Of a stretch of DNA of 64,000 bases, positions 21,918 through 33,707 are shown one piece after another (the stretch's first letter is position 1; each line of letters opens with the position of its first letter). A program made the position numbers and the translations under genes. This stretch comes from Aaosphaeria pasadenensis (lineage: Eukaryota; Ascomycota; Dothideomycetes; Pleosporales), in NCBI GenBank assembly GCA_022813625.1, contig JAKLMB010000038.1, forward strand, positions 248,001 to 312,000. The letters are read 5' to 3'. The notes under the pieces were generated by a model. It ran no database searches. It was not told the DNA's origin and saw only the letters and a program-made list of their open reading frames with translations.

Positions 21918-24900
21918 ATGGAAGACATTCACGGCGTCGACGTTTCATGGCTACATCACTCCAATAGAGGTCAGTCCATTGCCGCACCATGCTCCCCTTA
22001 CCCTTTCTGCCAATATCTATATCATTTTCCACGTCCTTTTGGTGAATAATCTCCGAAACAACCTTCCCAACTAACAGGTACGATCCTCAGATCATCATCA
22101 CCGCCAGCGCGCTCCATCCTCGCCAGGCCTCACCAGAGACGCCCCGCCTCGCACCTCCGCCCATGGTGGCATACCTCACGAAGCCCCAAACACAAATGGC
22201 CACCCCATAGAAATCGCGCATCCGTCCCCGAAACATCCCTCATCACCGCCTCCATCCTCTCCGCCACCTGCCTCTGCGAGAACGCCCATCAAACGTCCGA
22301 CGATACTATCCCGAGGTAGCTCCGAGAAGCCCGGGGGCACGACTCCTCCCGACAAGACGAGCTTGAGAAGAGGATCCTGGATATCGAGCATTAGCTCTAA
22401 ATTCTCTTCACAGAATTCGCCGGCGCAAACTACCCATACGCAAGCGCAGGGCTCTCCCGCGACGCCGAACGGTGCACCCGGCACTACGTCATCCGCCAAC
22501 GGCGCACTGAATGGCATCCAACAGGCCGCAGGAGTAAACCATGTCGGACACGAACCCTACGTGCCCCAACAGCCAAAGGGCTCGTTCATTTCCAATGCAC
22601 TTCGCCGACTTTCTTCGGGGTCACAGGTTCCCATGGGCAAGGCGGCCTGCCAGGGTGGAGTCTGCCCTCGGAGGGTCCTAAATGTTGACCGCAACCGTGA
22701 TCGATGTCTAGTACCGGAGCTCGACCAGAGCAAGCTGAGACGCGTAGCCTTCTGTGTGGATGTGGAGATTGCCGGAGGACCCCGGTACAAAGATGACGTA
22801 GACAACGATGAAAAGAAAAAGCTACGCAAGGATAAGAAACTGAAGGAACGTGCGGAAGGAGAAGCTCTGAAGCATCCTGAAACCTTTGCCGCGGAGAAGG
22901 AGCATAATGGCGCTGTAACAGTCAACGGTCTTCAGGATAAAGACATTATGGGAACTGATAATAAACCCAGCCTAGAGGTCACTCCGGCCGTAGAAGAAGA
23001 CAAGAAGGACTCAACCAAGAAAAAAGAGAAGAAGAAACGGTCCGAAGCTGAGCGCAAAGAGAGGAAGGAGAAGAAACGCCGAAAAGCTGAAGAGAACGGC
23101 ACCGTCCCCTTGGAGTTGACGCGAGAAGACTCTGATGACGCTTCCGACGATAAAGTTGCAGACGTACCTGAAAAGAAGCCTTCACGACCACAGGATCGAC
23201 CGACTATAGATCCTCTACGGATATATAGGAGATGTTGTCAGCTACGAGAGACACCCATTCTTAAACGCATCAGCGACCAGCTTGCAAATCCGAAGTCATG
23301 CGCTGCCGCAACGCCCGGCATAGTTTCGTGTTTGAACCTTACTGGCTCAAGGTTACAGCTTGCGGACATCCATACTCTCTCGGACTGGTTAGCAGTTGTG
23401 CCCGTTAAAAAGCTCTTTTTGGAAGACGCAGATCTCAACGACGAAAAAGTGCGAGTGATCCTAGCAGGACTGTTAGCCGCCAAGGTGCCAGAGGGTCCCA
23501 AACGGCGATCCAGTCAAGACAAAGTTACCAAAGACGGGCAAGGGAAAACCGAGGACAGACCGGGGGTCGTCAAGAAATTGACTCTCAACAACAATCCCAA
23601 AATTGGCCCAGAGGGTTGGCGACACATCAGTCTGTTCCTCTACATGTGCAAGTCGATCGAAGCACTCGACGTCTCCATGATTCCGTTCCCCAAAGCCAGG
23701 CCGCACATTTCTCACCAGAACACCAACTCTTCCCAAACGTCTACCGCCAGTGGGCCGACAACTCTACCACCCAAGGACGTTTCGGATACCTTTGCTAAAG
23801 CCATCTCTGAGCGTCTAGGAGGATCCACACTGGAGGAGTTGGTGATGGCCGAGTGCTCGTTGACTACAACAACTATCCGAAAGATCGTTGATGGTGTTGT
23901 TATGAGTGGTGTGAAACGACTTGGTCTTGCTGGTAATGATCTTGACAAGGAAGGGTTTAGCCATGTATTCCATTACATTAAATCCGGAGTTTGTCACGGC
24001 CTTGACCTGGGAGGCAATGATCTTTCAGAGGAGATCGGGCGACTTGCGGAGTCACTGACCAAGGACAATTCGATATGGGCTCTGAGTTTAGCAGATTGCA
24101 ATCTCAGTCCTGAGTCACTCAAGATCCTCTTCCCAGCGCTGGTCGCCCTTCCAGACTTCAAATTCTTGGATCTTTCACACAACAAAGACCTCCTATCCCA
24201 TCAAACATCACTGTTTTTACTACGGAAACACCTCCCACAAATAAAGAATCTGAAGCGTCTTCATCTCGTGGACGTATCGCTATCGACAGAGCATGCCATT
24301 GGTCTGGCGGAAATCATCCCAGAATGCTCCCAACTTGCTCATGTCAACATCCTTGAGAACCCTGCGATTACTGCAGTCGCCAAAGCAACGGACGAATCTA
24401 CGCAAGAGGAAGCAGTTGCGCTGTACGCATCACTTGCAGTAGCGGCGAAAGTTTCCAAAGTTCTCGTCTGTATCGATGTGGACGTCCCTGCGCCCGAAAG
24501 CAGTGAGCTCGTCAAAGCTGTTGCCAAACAAGTCGTGGCGTATTGTTTGAAGAACATGGAGGGTATCACCGAAATCCCTGAACTCAAATCCACTGCCGAC
24601 GAAGTCCCCTTGCCAGATGTTCTAATGCATCTGATCGGACATTCCGATGGCACCAACACGGTGGATGACAAGACTCCAGCTGCACCAGACGAGGACTACA
24701 TCATCGGCGGTACGGGTGTTGTCAAGGCGCTGTCTTACTGCCTAATACAGAAGGCAACCGACCTCCGCCGACATTCCCTACCGGCAAGTGGGACGCACAC
24801 TCCGGGCAAATCTGCGGAACAATTAGAAGAAGCAGGCAAAGCGAAGATGATGTCCAAGAATCTCTTGGAGAGTGCGCGCAACATCAGAGAACGAGTCCAG

Positions 24901-25643
24901 CCTGCACTGTTCCGCGAAGCTAGGTCAGGCAATGACATGGCATATCGTGAGTGTTATTGCAGTTGCTATACAAGTTCATCTACTAACTCATTAAAGGTCG
25001 TCTTTTGTTCCTAGACCAAACCCTCCAAGGCATGATTCAGCGCTTCGAAGATGAATACCCGGAAACACGCATCTTACCTACTGATGCTTCGTCTTCACAT
25101 AGCTCCGAACCTAGCAACTCACCCCCCGCGTCATCCGTCCCAACTCTTTCAGCCAGCGTTGGTGACATGACTATCGTGGATTCTGACGAAGACGAGCCCA
25201 AAGCGCTGCGCTCACGACATAACTCCGATGTATCATTGGCTTCACGAGCTCAGATACTTGAAGAGGGCCAGCTCCATCGCTTCAGTCACCGTGTGCGCAC
25301 TGAGATCATGAACCCTTCACGCCCAAGTTCCTCCCATTCGGACCAAGCCTTGATGTCTGGCTCCATGGACAATGACGGTCTACCCGATCACCTAGTCGCA
25401 ATCCGCGAACAGTTCTTCAACTACTCTGGACAAGAGCTCAAAGACATGATTCAAGGCGTGGGGTTCACGAAAGCGTTCGACCAGATTGTCGAGAACGCAG
25501 AGCAATTGAAACAATTGGAGAAAGAGAATCCCGAAGAATTCAGACTCTTCCGAGAATCACAAATCGCCGCCCTCAAGAACACAAATCCGGACATACATTT
25601 CGATGCCAATGACGACCGCAACGACGTCGCTGTTGAGGATTAA
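21918..25643 (+). CDS. Large leucine-rich-repeat protein, Mhp1-like
   Basis: Three exons, 21918-21969, 22091-24946 and 24997-25643, would give 1184 aa. The N-terminus MEDIHGVDVSWLHHSNR is followed by a Ser/Pro-rich disordered region (RGSWISSISSKFSS), a conserved VAFCVDVEIAGGP segment near residue 240, a long Lys/Glu-rich tract, and then a ribonuclease-inhibitor-type LRR array at about residues 430-770 (SCLNLTGSRL, LDLGGNDLS, FLDLSHNKDL). The C-terminal part has FFNYSGQELKDMIQGVGF and an acidic end. I relate it to the fungal family annotated as the cell wall biogenesis protein Mhp1, but that name is from memory and the role is not proven. The first junction uses acceptor CCTCAG at 22085-22090, because the acceptor 20 bp earlier leads to a stop. 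LRRs suggest a protein-binding scaffold; no membrane segment is seen. Confidence 0.85.
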
Positions 25644-26358
25644 CCGCCGCATAGCGTGCTTTCATCTCTTTCCTCGTTTTTTTATTCTTATTTTCTCCAG
25701 ATGTACGATCTTGCGAAGGGGCTGGCTCTATTCATACACACTATCCTTTGACAAACATGGCGCTGTTCGGCCTGACCTACAAATGGGCGTATTTACTTAG
25801 GAAATGGGAAATTCTCGGCAGCACATTGGCTGGCGAATTGGAGGTTGATACCATATATACATACAGACCTTTTCACGGAGCATTCGTTGCCCCCCATTAC
25901 TGTCGTTTCGTTTTCTCGGCCCAAATCTACATTTTTCTCTCCTTTCCTAACGTTGCGTTTGGCGTTCAGCGCTGTCTCTCTCTCCTGTCGCTATATCCTC
26001 CTCCTCCAAAAGAGTGCTCGGTTGGGAGATCTCCAATGTCTGTATGTGTGTCCACGACTTGTTATGTATACCTTAGTTAATCATTTTTCTCATCATTTCT
26101 ATTATCTATCTACCCTACCCTTCCTCTTTCCCCTTCCCTTCCATTCGTTTTATTTTCTGGTAAACAGGGAAATTATGGAGGAATTATTATCAATCTCACT
26201 CGGACAAATTTGATCAAGGTTCTTCGAGATGATTTTCATACTCGGTATATTATCTACCTAAACTATCTTACGTATCCATGCGGCTTCGTGTCATATCATA
26301 TCATACAACCATCCACATCCCTCTCCCCTCTCCCATTCCTCCCATCTCCACAACCTCC
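25644..26358. other. Convergent intergenic region
   Basis: 3' flanks of the LRR gene (plus) and the F-box gene (minus). Pyrimidine-rich, with no coding signal. Confidence 0.5.
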
Positions 26359-28035
26359 CTACCCACCCACCCAACCATGCCCCCTCAAATGCCCCTCCAG
26401 CTCCTCCCGCCCTCCAAACCCCCTCGAGCCAATCCTATCGCACCCCACGAACGCGCAGCCAACCCTCCCGAACCAACTGCCGCGGTGCGGGCGGTCGGGA
26501 TGCCGATACACGACATGGCCAAGCAGATGCTCTATATCCTCGCAGCGCTCTCTGCAGGCTGGGAACAGACACGGGTACAGCAGCATTTCGTCCTGCGTGT
26601 CGTCGTCGTCCGCCGCCCGGAGGAACGAGGCCTGGAATGCCGGGGACGTGGAGGCCGCGGGGGCGTGCGCGAACGCCCAGTGGATGTGGTGTGGGTTTGG
26701 GTGGTCTTTGAGGACGTGGAGGTCGGGCGGGGAGTGGAAGGGGGATGTGGGTGTGGAGGCGAGGGCGATGGGGTGGCGGGGCCCGAGGTGGTGGAGCTGC
26801 GTCCAGCGGGTTGAGGATTCGAGGGTCCAGGTTGTGAGGTATGGGTGTGTGGTTCGGGGCGTGGATTGTCGGGTTGGGGTTAGGTAGCGGGTTGGGAGGT
26901 TGGTGGGTTTGAGGGGGTGGGAGGGGGGTTGTGGTGGTGAGGAGGGGGGGAGGGAGTTGATGTAGCCGGTTATCGTGTCTGGGCGGAGGAGGTTGGAGTG
27001 TGTTGTCATGCTGAAGTTGGTGTAGGGACTCGATGTTGGGAATGTGATGCTCATGCGTGATGGGTAGGCCCAGTCGTCTTGGTGGATGATGACGAAGCTG
27101 GGATGGGGAGGGTGGAGGAGGAGGAACGGTTGCATGGTCTGGGTGAAGGAAAGGTCGTGGTTTTTGAGGCCCCAGGGGATATAGACGATCATCTGCCGCA
27201 TCTTCCAGTTTCGGGCGATCGAACACCCGGATCTGTCGTCTCTTTCACAAAGCGAGCAGGCGGTTGGCTTTGGGTTGTCGCGAGACATGTCCGGCGGTAC
27301 TGGCATCAAAGCCTTGCATACATGGCCGACTCGGAGGCGAAGATACTCCAGTCGAGGGAAGATGTTTGCAATTTGATGGCATAGATGTCGATTGGGTCGT
27401 TTCTCCAGGGAAGAGTCACTCAAGGTGATGTCTGTTCCCGCAGTGTCAATCTCGAGATTCACTACTGTTTCTGGTAATGCAGCAACCAAGTCCGCCAATC
27501 GACTGGCTGGAAAAGCTGGAACATCCATACTCGGAAAATCCCATCCCTCGTCTGCGAATTTGAAAGAGAACGTAGTCAATTGATCAGCGATCGCGAACGA
27601 AGCAATCAGTGAATCGATCAAGTCTTTTCCCCGCACAGGACGGAAGAGTGCCTTAATCCTCGAATGCACGACATGCACGGTCAGAGACCGAAGCATAGAG
27701 GTGAACAGCTTGGAGAAGCCGAGCTCGAAATCGGTAACTAGTTCGACATCCGACCTGTCCAGCTCAAATTCGAAGTCCACACGCCTCGATGTTGATTCGA
27801 TCGTCGTGCAGACTGCTACGTCCAGCGCTCGGTGGAGACCTAATCCGATCCTGTGCCATTGGTGACAGGTTCTTAAACATGCCCAGAATTCGGTAGTCGA
27901 GCCGGTATGCTGGACATATCGAAGTATGGCTTCGATGAGTTCTTCCGGTAGAGACGACATGCCAGAATTGCGTAGATCGCAGATATGGCTATCTCGACGT
28001 GCTTTGATAGGAAGCCTTATGCTGGATGCATCCAT
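26359..28035 (-). CDS. F-box protein with C-terminal C2H2 zinc fingers
   Basis: A single open frame of 558 aa. Residues about 25-75 (SLPEELIEAILRYV ... CLRTCHQWHRIGLGL) match a fungal F-box, the Skp1-binding module of SCF ubiquitin ligases. A long middle part has scattered leucines without clear repeats, then a Pro/Thr/Ser-rich linker. Near residue 490 is a textbook C2H2 pattern (C-x4-C-x12-H-x4-H: CLFPAC ... HVVYRH). A second, looser one follows about 30 residues later (CAFVGC ... HLRGH, with 16 residues between Cys and His pairs). The coding strand is very C-rich in the linker, so the opposite strand has long G runs. Either this is a substrate receptor that also binds nucleic acid or protein through the fingers, or the F-box call is too generous. 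The target is unknown. Confidence 0.75.
   Translation of the reverse strand: MDASSIRLPIKARRDSHICDLRNSGMSSLPEELIEAILRYVQHTGSTTEFWACLRTCHQWHRIGLGLHRALDVAVCTTIESTSRRVDFEFELDRSDVELVTDFELGFSKLFTSMLRSLTVHVVHSRIKALFRPVRGKDLIDSLIASFAIADQLTTFSFKFADEGWDFPSMDVPAFPASRLADLVAALPETVVNLEIDTAGTDITLSDSSLEKRPNRHLCHQIANIFPRLEYLRLRVGHVCKALMPVPPDMSRDNPKPTACSLCERDDRSGCSIARNWKMRQMIVYIPWGLKNHDLSFTQTMQPFLLLHPPHPSFVIIHQDDWAYPSRMSITFPTSSPYTNFSMTTHSNLLRPDTITGYINSLPPSSPPQPPSHPLKPTNLPTRYLTPTRQSTPRTTHPYLTTWTLESSTRWTQLHHLGPRHPIALASTPTSPFHSPPDLHVLKDHPNPHHIHWAFAHAPAASTSPAFQASFLRAADDDDTQDEMLLYPCLFPACRERCEDIEHLLGHVVYRHPDRPHRGSWFGRVGCAFVGCDRIGSRGFGGREELEGHLRGHGWVGG
26890..26956 (+). other. G-rich tract with quadruplex potential
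   Basis: The plus strand has repeated runs of three to seven G separated by short loops, including GAGGGGGTGGGAGGGGGG. This is the template strand of the F-box gene, coding for its Pro-rich linker on the other strand. Four or more G runs within about 30 nt fit the usual quadruplex pattern. Confidence 0.6.
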
Positions 28036-29373
28036 CTTGACTTTAATGAAAAGCAGTTGCCTGAGCCTGCAATATATATCTTAGAAGCCCGAGAAACCTG
28101 GCTAGTCATTCAGTTATCATTGTATTGTAACAAGATCATCTGGATTGCGCACATCACGTCCATATATCTAGGTAGCGGAGCACGCGGGTGGAGGTGGTGG
28201 TGATGTGCTACCCCGCGCATACCTCGCCAGTCCAGCTAGAAAGGTATACTAAGAGATCTTAGCAAAGGCATGGCTCTACTAAGATCGCTTTGGCGTCTAG
28301 CTTCAGCCTATGATCTTGTATGAGAAATCTAGCTTTAGTATGGGGGTGCTGTGCCAAGAATAGTATGGTAGTGGCAGGGCGTGTTTATAATCAATGGCGT
28401 TCTGAAACCTAGTGAATGGTAGTGAGGTGGACCGCATATGATTTTCACGTGGGAGAGCTACCCATTCCATTGTCCTTATCATTAGACTTCTGACGTCGTT
28501 GACACATATTCGCCAGGACTCGAGGAATGCGATCTGTTTGCTTTCGTAGTGTTCATTTACGGATAAAATGTGAAGGAAATAAAGTCAACAGCAAGACAGA
28601 AGATCCTTTTGGCCCTGCCATGACGAACTTGCCATCCTCACTGGCCGAAGAAGGGTCCTTTTTGGCTCATCTACATCACCCGCTGATACAAATGGGCTTT
28701 TTCGAGAGGTGTAACGCAGGTCGACTTCGTCTCAGTGTTGCATTAGTCAATGCGATGCAGACCGCTGGTACTAGACTTTCGGATCCAGATCCAAATCCTG
28801 ATGTTTGGGTCATACGTGACTGTAAATCTCAAGAATTTCCACTACGATCTTCTCACTTCATACCGTACTTCGCCAATCGATGCCACCGCCTGAACGTGGT
28901 ATGCTATGACGTTCTTCGTTGGTAGCAGCCTGGGGTTGGATTAAACTTGGAGTTCTTCGAGAAGGATCGCCAGTTGTAGATAGTCACCGTGGGGAAGTAT
29001 AGAAGCGGTCGGTCCAGTATGCCTTTCATGGTTTTGGCCAAGCAGGGAGCTGCTTCAATGGTATCGAGAGAGCAGGTACACAATGCCACCAAAATTGTGA
29101 TGGTTTTCACCAATTTCGCTATCAAAATCTTCAACGTTCGTTAGTGGTGGTCGTTTTGATAATTAAAAGTGATGAATTCGTATTATGTAAATACTAGGTA
29201 ACATAGTTCTATCAATCTAAGGGTATGTGTTCAGGATATCATAAAAAGCATAAACTGTGCGCGAGGTTGGAAATCATTTCCCGGAAAAATTGCCAATCAA
29301 ATGTTCCGCGACGCCGTTGCTGCTAAACGCCATTATTATTGAAAATCACAGTAAGATCAGCCCCAAGTCAATT
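28036..29373. other. Intergenic region, F-box gene to lipase
   Basis: A 132-codon plus-strand frame (28527-28925) lies here but has no recognisable domain or splice support, so it is not called. Nothing else is seen. Confidence 0.45.
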
Positions 29374-30864
29374 TTAGAGCTGGAAATTGTCAAGCCAATG
29401 CCTGAATACGATGAAGCCCTCGTGGAACGCACTTCTATTCATGCGGCGAATGATCGCGGCATGGGAGTGACGGACGTTGTGGATATACACAGGGTGCTTT
29501 TGGAAGCCAACGTTGTCCAATGCTTCAACCATAGCAAACTGGTCCGGAGTCAAGGCTAGTGTTGGGATTTCGGGTTTCTTGTCCCGCTTCTGTTCTGCTA
29601 GCGAGTCTTTATCGGAATCGTTGTCCGATGGCGGCGATGTGGTCTTTGGCATGGAATGTGTCCTCGTGATTTTGGGCGACTGGGTAGGAGATGTCATTGT
29701 CTCGCTGCCGCTAGGGAGGTACTCTTGTTCGTGTGTGTTGTTGATGTTCTCGAAAAGATCTTCCACTTCGCCCCGAACCTTATTCAGGAGCGGAATACGA
29801 TAGCCTCCGAAATCAACTCCGGCCTTGCCCTCCTCATGTAGCTTGATACGCTGCCGACTTCGGACTGATTGGATTGCTGAATTGACCAAGAAAACGGTAG
29901 ATCCAATTGGAAGGAAGACCATCAAGAAAACAGCGAAAGGTATTTGTCCAAAGAAGTTGCGCGTGTTCTGCGATAGCCGTTGTGGGAAGGCAGGCGCAAC
30001 ATCTCGCTTCTTAATGGTGAACGGGTCATCTCCGTCCACTATGACCGGCTCATATCCCTTTACGTAGTTGATGTCCAGATCATCCATCTTGGCGAATGGA
30101 TCGGTTTGTGAGATGCCAGCCGTGTAGTAAGTCACCGTCCGGTCGTTTACTACGTTCGCATACAAACTTCGGTGTTTGAATGCCGCGAGCGCCCGAATAA
30201 AAATACTCGTTGGGTCGGCAAGAACAGCAAGAAGTGGCTTGCCGGTATCCCTGAACGTGTCAATTGTGAACAGTTGCCTGCCGCTCATTGAAAGCGTTCT
30301 TGCACCCAAAATGTTCCAGACGTGGTTATGCGTTCCTAGCAACGGTGTGCGAACGCCGAGATGTGGAGTAGCAAATGTGGTGAAGTTCTGTGACTGTTAG
30401 TCTTCCGTTGTTCGATTAGCCAGGGGGGATCATACAATCGGCTGTATCTTGTCGAACAGCCCCCTGTGATAGAGAAGACCGATCGCGTAGCGAGATATAA
30501 GCCCTCCAAGAGAGTATCCAATGACGCTGATCTTCTTGATGTTGTTCCCATTCTTGTTCAGCTCCTCCAGATGCTCTTCTATCTCATGCGCCACGCGTTC
30601 TCCACCGAGCTCAATGCCATCGTAGGTAAAGCTACCAGCATTGCGCTTTGGGATAAATATGTGTAATTTGTCTTCTGCGTATCGTTCGCGGAGGGCGGCG
30701 CTAAGGTTCTTCAGATGCTCTGGATTTCCCCATAGACTAGATTTCCAGTTGTCAGCGCATATCACTTGAACTCTGGTGCTATCTACCCCTTACCCATGAA
30801 CAAGAACACAGAGATGCTCTGCGGAGGAAGGAGTGGAGGTGCTTTTGGCGGCGGCGTCATCCAT
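29374..30864 (-). CDS. DUF676 serine esterase/lipase, Lpl1-like
   Basis: A putative alpha/beta-hydrolase lipase. Exons down the minus strand are 30794-30864, 30436-30736 and 29374-30387, giving 461 aa. The oxyanion-side motif CVLVHGLWGNPEHL is rebuilt across the first splice. The nucleophile elbow GYSLGG puts the catalytic Ser near residue 99. NFTTFATPHLGVRTPLL and RTLSMSGRQLF are typical of the DUF676 family. A hydrophobic segment (PFAVFLMVFLPIGSTVFLVNSAI) near residues 273-296 could anchor it in a membrane or lipid droplet. Length and layout fit yeast Lpl1 (YOR059C), a lipid-droplet phospholipase, better than the longer Rog1; that is family inference. It diverges from REX3 across an 896-bp gap. 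Confidence 0.88.
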
Positions 30865-31760
30865 TGGAAGTGAATATTGGGAGAAGGGTAATAATATGTG
30901 TGGAGCACAAAAGGGAGGTGGTTTGAAGGCGGTGGCCCGTTTATCTATTCAAAAATGTTGTCCTTTTCTTCGTCCGTTTGAGGACGGCCTTATCGGAGAA
31001 CCGGCTCAGCCTCGAATACCACGCATGAAGAGAGCTGATACGACTTTATGAGCGATCTCGCATTCGGCAAGATAATCATCCCGAATGGAATGCTGCCAGT
31101 GTAATAATAAATTATATGTGAAATAGACGATCCGATGGAATGGCTTGAAAGTGGGGTTGGATCGTTCAAAGTGTTCAGCGATTCAGAGATATCGTCTATT
31201 AATTCCAGATCTTCCCTCCCTCGTCGCATCAGGTTGATGTCATGTCCCTAATTCCGCTGCATGACCCTGGCTGGGCGCTTGGACCAAATCTGGACAAACC
31301 ACATCCCTGTCGCTTGGCGTGTTCCTGTCTCTGGTTCACTGAACTTACCTTTCAATGAAAAGGAAAACATTCACGTTCACAGCCCTGTCACTATCACTGT
31401 CACATCGGCAGCCACATCAGAGGTTAAAGCTGTAGAACTGGATACTTGCAAATGAACGAGGATCGGCACGCGTTGTATCGTGTTCAGCTATAGCCCATGG
31501 ATCCATAATCTTGATATTCATCTCACCAACGCGCAGACTGGGCGCAATCCAGTCAACACTTAGAATTGGCTTCTGCTTCGAGTTGGCCTAATGGGGCATT
31601 CTTGATAGTCTATGTTCTCGTGTCTGATTTCCTCGAACTAATACAGTTCGCTGGTTAGGAATCGTCAAGCCTATCTATACATCCGGTAGGTCCAGATCCA
31701 GCCTGGCATGTCTATTGCCTCTCACTCATACATATCAAGATTTGAAACTTCACTTTCACC
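30865..31760. promoter_or_regulatory. Divergent promoter region, lipase and REX3
   Basis: The gap between two head-to-head genes. A 64-codon frame at 31261-31455 has no protein-like signal. An ACGCGT occurs near 31469. Confidence 0.45.
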
Positions 31761-33707
31761 ATGTGGCCTTCACTTTCATCCTTCAGGCCCTTTGGAGGCG
31801 TTGCCTGCCCTGCTGGCGCCAAGTGCGAAGCCATCAACTGCTTGTTTTCTCATGCTCCTACACCGCCAAAACCTCAAATCATTTCGTCCGAAATATCTGC
31901 TCCGGATGTTCAAGAGCGCGAGCCTAAGAGATTGAAGATCGACGACAGCGCGAAGAAATCGGTCCCATCACTCCCTCACCCGAAACCTACCGTCTTCACA
32001 GGCTCGCTCGTCAACAAAGAAACATCGGCTCTTGGACACAAGACTATCACCGGTGCAAACCACGACTCTACATCGTCAAAGTCTCAAGACCAAAAATCTA
32101 CAGTTCCAAGGTCTGTGATTAGGACCGTCTCTCCACCACCGAAGACAACCGGTGCAAAGGCAGCCGTGCCTGATCCGGAGGTCAAACTAGCTCCACGTAA
32201 ATTAACTAAAGAGCCTGCCCAGCTCGCAAAGCGTTTTACATTACTTAAGGCACTTCGCCAATATATGGTGCCTCTTAACGATAAAGTTTCCAAAAGTCCA
32301 GATCCCGCCATCAAAAAGCTTCGGTTGACCGACAATCAACTGAATAAAGTTGCTATTGACGAGGAGGCAAGGTTCGGCGAACAGCACGGAACTGTATACG
32401 AGAACGTTCTGAAACAACGGCTAGTCGCCCTCAAGAAGATGACCGTGGACACTTGGGTGAAGGAGAGGCAAGTCGCAACAGCGCCCAAGAAAAATGTTGA
32501 GCCCATAAAAGAAAAGCCGAAACCCGTAGAGACGGGACTATCAGAGAAAGAGGAGGTAGCTTTTCTTTCACATTTAAAGTCTTCGCAGGAAAGCCTGGAT
32601 GCGCATGGTTATGTTACTAAGTTACCGACCCAAGCCGAGCTGGACAACACATGGCAGACGCTTGCAGCGGCTGATCATTGGGAGAAATGCGACAGATGTA
32701 ACACACGCTTCCAGGTCTTTCCCAATAGGCGAGAAGAGGACGGTGCTTTGACGACAGGAGGTCGATGTAAGCACCATTGGGGAAAGAAGATGTGGCCAAA
32801 GACCGCAAAGGGTCACATGCCGGGATCATCAACATGGACGTGTTGTGGCCAGACAGTAGGGAGTGAAGGCTGCACCACGCACGAGACCCATGTGTTCAAG
32901 GTTTCTGACGCGAAACGTCTGGCAACAATTATGCCGTTCGTGGAGACCCCAGAGAACGCTAGAGCCGATCCTCACGCCGCCATTTGCTTTGATTGCGAAA
33001 TGGGATATACCACCAAAGGGTTGGAGCTGCTGCGCGTTACAGCGGTGTCCTGGCCGTCACATAAGCCTGTGCTTGATGTCTTAGTTCGACCACTGGGGCA
33101 TGTCCTTGATCTAAACACACGGTTTTCGGGTGTTACTTCTGAACAATTTCTTGGTGCTCCTGATTATGACGCGAAGAAACCCTCTTTTGACGCGAAAAAT
33201 CTCCAAATCGTCGGCTCGCCTCAGATTGCAAGGGACCTCTTCCTGTCTTTGATATCCCCAAGCACACCCTTACTTGGTCACGCACTTGAAAACGATCTCA
33301 ACTCTATTCGTTTGATACACCCCGTCTTCATCGACACGGTCCTGCTCTATCCTCACTTCAAAGGGCTTCCAATCCGCAACTCACTTCGGGGTCTCGCGAA
33401 GACACATCTCAATCTTGAGATTCAGCAGGCAGGAGCAGCAGGTCACGACAGTTATGAAGATGCACGAGCTACTGGTGAGCTTATCCGGTATAAAGTTGCG
33501 ACTGAGTGGAAGAAAATGAAGAGAGACGGTTGGACGATCAGCGAAGATGGATTATTACCCCCAGTGCCATCTGGAACACCTCCCACACAGTCGACTACAT
33601 CCGTTCCGAGAGAGTCGTCTACAGGAGGAAAGCGTACGCGTGATCAATTTGAAGGAGAGGACGAAGATAACGAGGATTCTCAGGTTAATGTAAAGAGACA
33701 AAAGTAA
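31761..33707 (+). CDS. REX3: RNA exonuclease 3
   Basis: A 3'-5' exoribonuclease of the DEDDh class; the yeast homologue trims U5 snRNA, RNase MRP RNA and related RNAs. A single exon of 648 aa, with a good start context (CACCATGTGG). The N-terminus has a CCCH-like finger (C-x5-C-x4-C-x3-H, CPAGAKCEAINCLFSH). A second metal-binding region follows at about residues 310-375 (CDRCNTRF, CKHHW, TCCGQ). The exonuclease fold holds FDCEMGY near residue 411 (first D and E), GHALENDLNSIRL near 511 (second D) and HDSYEDARAT near 562 (H and last D), so all catalytic residues are present. The C-terminal tail is Lys/Arg/acidic and may hold a nuclear signal. The identity is strong; RNA targets are inferred from yeast. 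Confidence 0.93.
   Translation: MWPSLSSFRPFGGVACPAGAKCEAINCLFSHAPTPPKPQIISSEISAPDVQEREPKRLKIDDSAKKSVPSLPHPKPTVFTGSLVNKETSALGHKTITGANHDSTSSKSQDQKSTVPRSVIRTVSPPPKTTGAKAAVPDPEVKLAPRKLTKEPAQLAKRFTLLKALRQYMVPLNDKVSKSPDPAIKKLRLTDNQLNKVAIDEEARFGEQHGTVYENVLKQRLVALKKMTVDTWVKERQVATAPKKNVEPIKEKPKPVETGLSEKEEVAFLSHLKSSQESLDAHGYVTKLPTQAELDNTWQTLAAADHWEKCDRCNTRFQVFPNRREEDGALTTGGRCKHHWGKKMWPKTAKGHMPGSSTWTCCGQTVGSEGCTTHETHVFKVSDAKRLATIMPFVETPENARADPHAAICFDCEMGYTTKGLELLRVTAVSWPSHKPVLDVLVRPLGHVLDLNTRFSGVTSEQFLGAPDYDAKKPSFDAKNLQIVGSPQIARDLFLSLISPSTPLLGHALENDLNSIRLIHPVFIDTVLLYPHFKGLPIRNSLRGLAKTHLNLEIQQAGAAGHDSYEDARATGELIRYKVATEWKKMKRDGWTISEDGLLPPVPSGTPPTQSTTSVPRESSTGGKRTRDQFEGEDEDNEDSQVNVKRQK

Noticed and set aside
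28527..28925. 132-codon plus-strand frame
   Set aside because: No domain, no composition signal and no splice partner; it could be a remnant but cannot be supported.
31261..31455. 64-codon plus-strand frame between the lipase and REX3
   Set aside because: Short, low-complexity Thr/Val content and in the expected promoter region of REX3.
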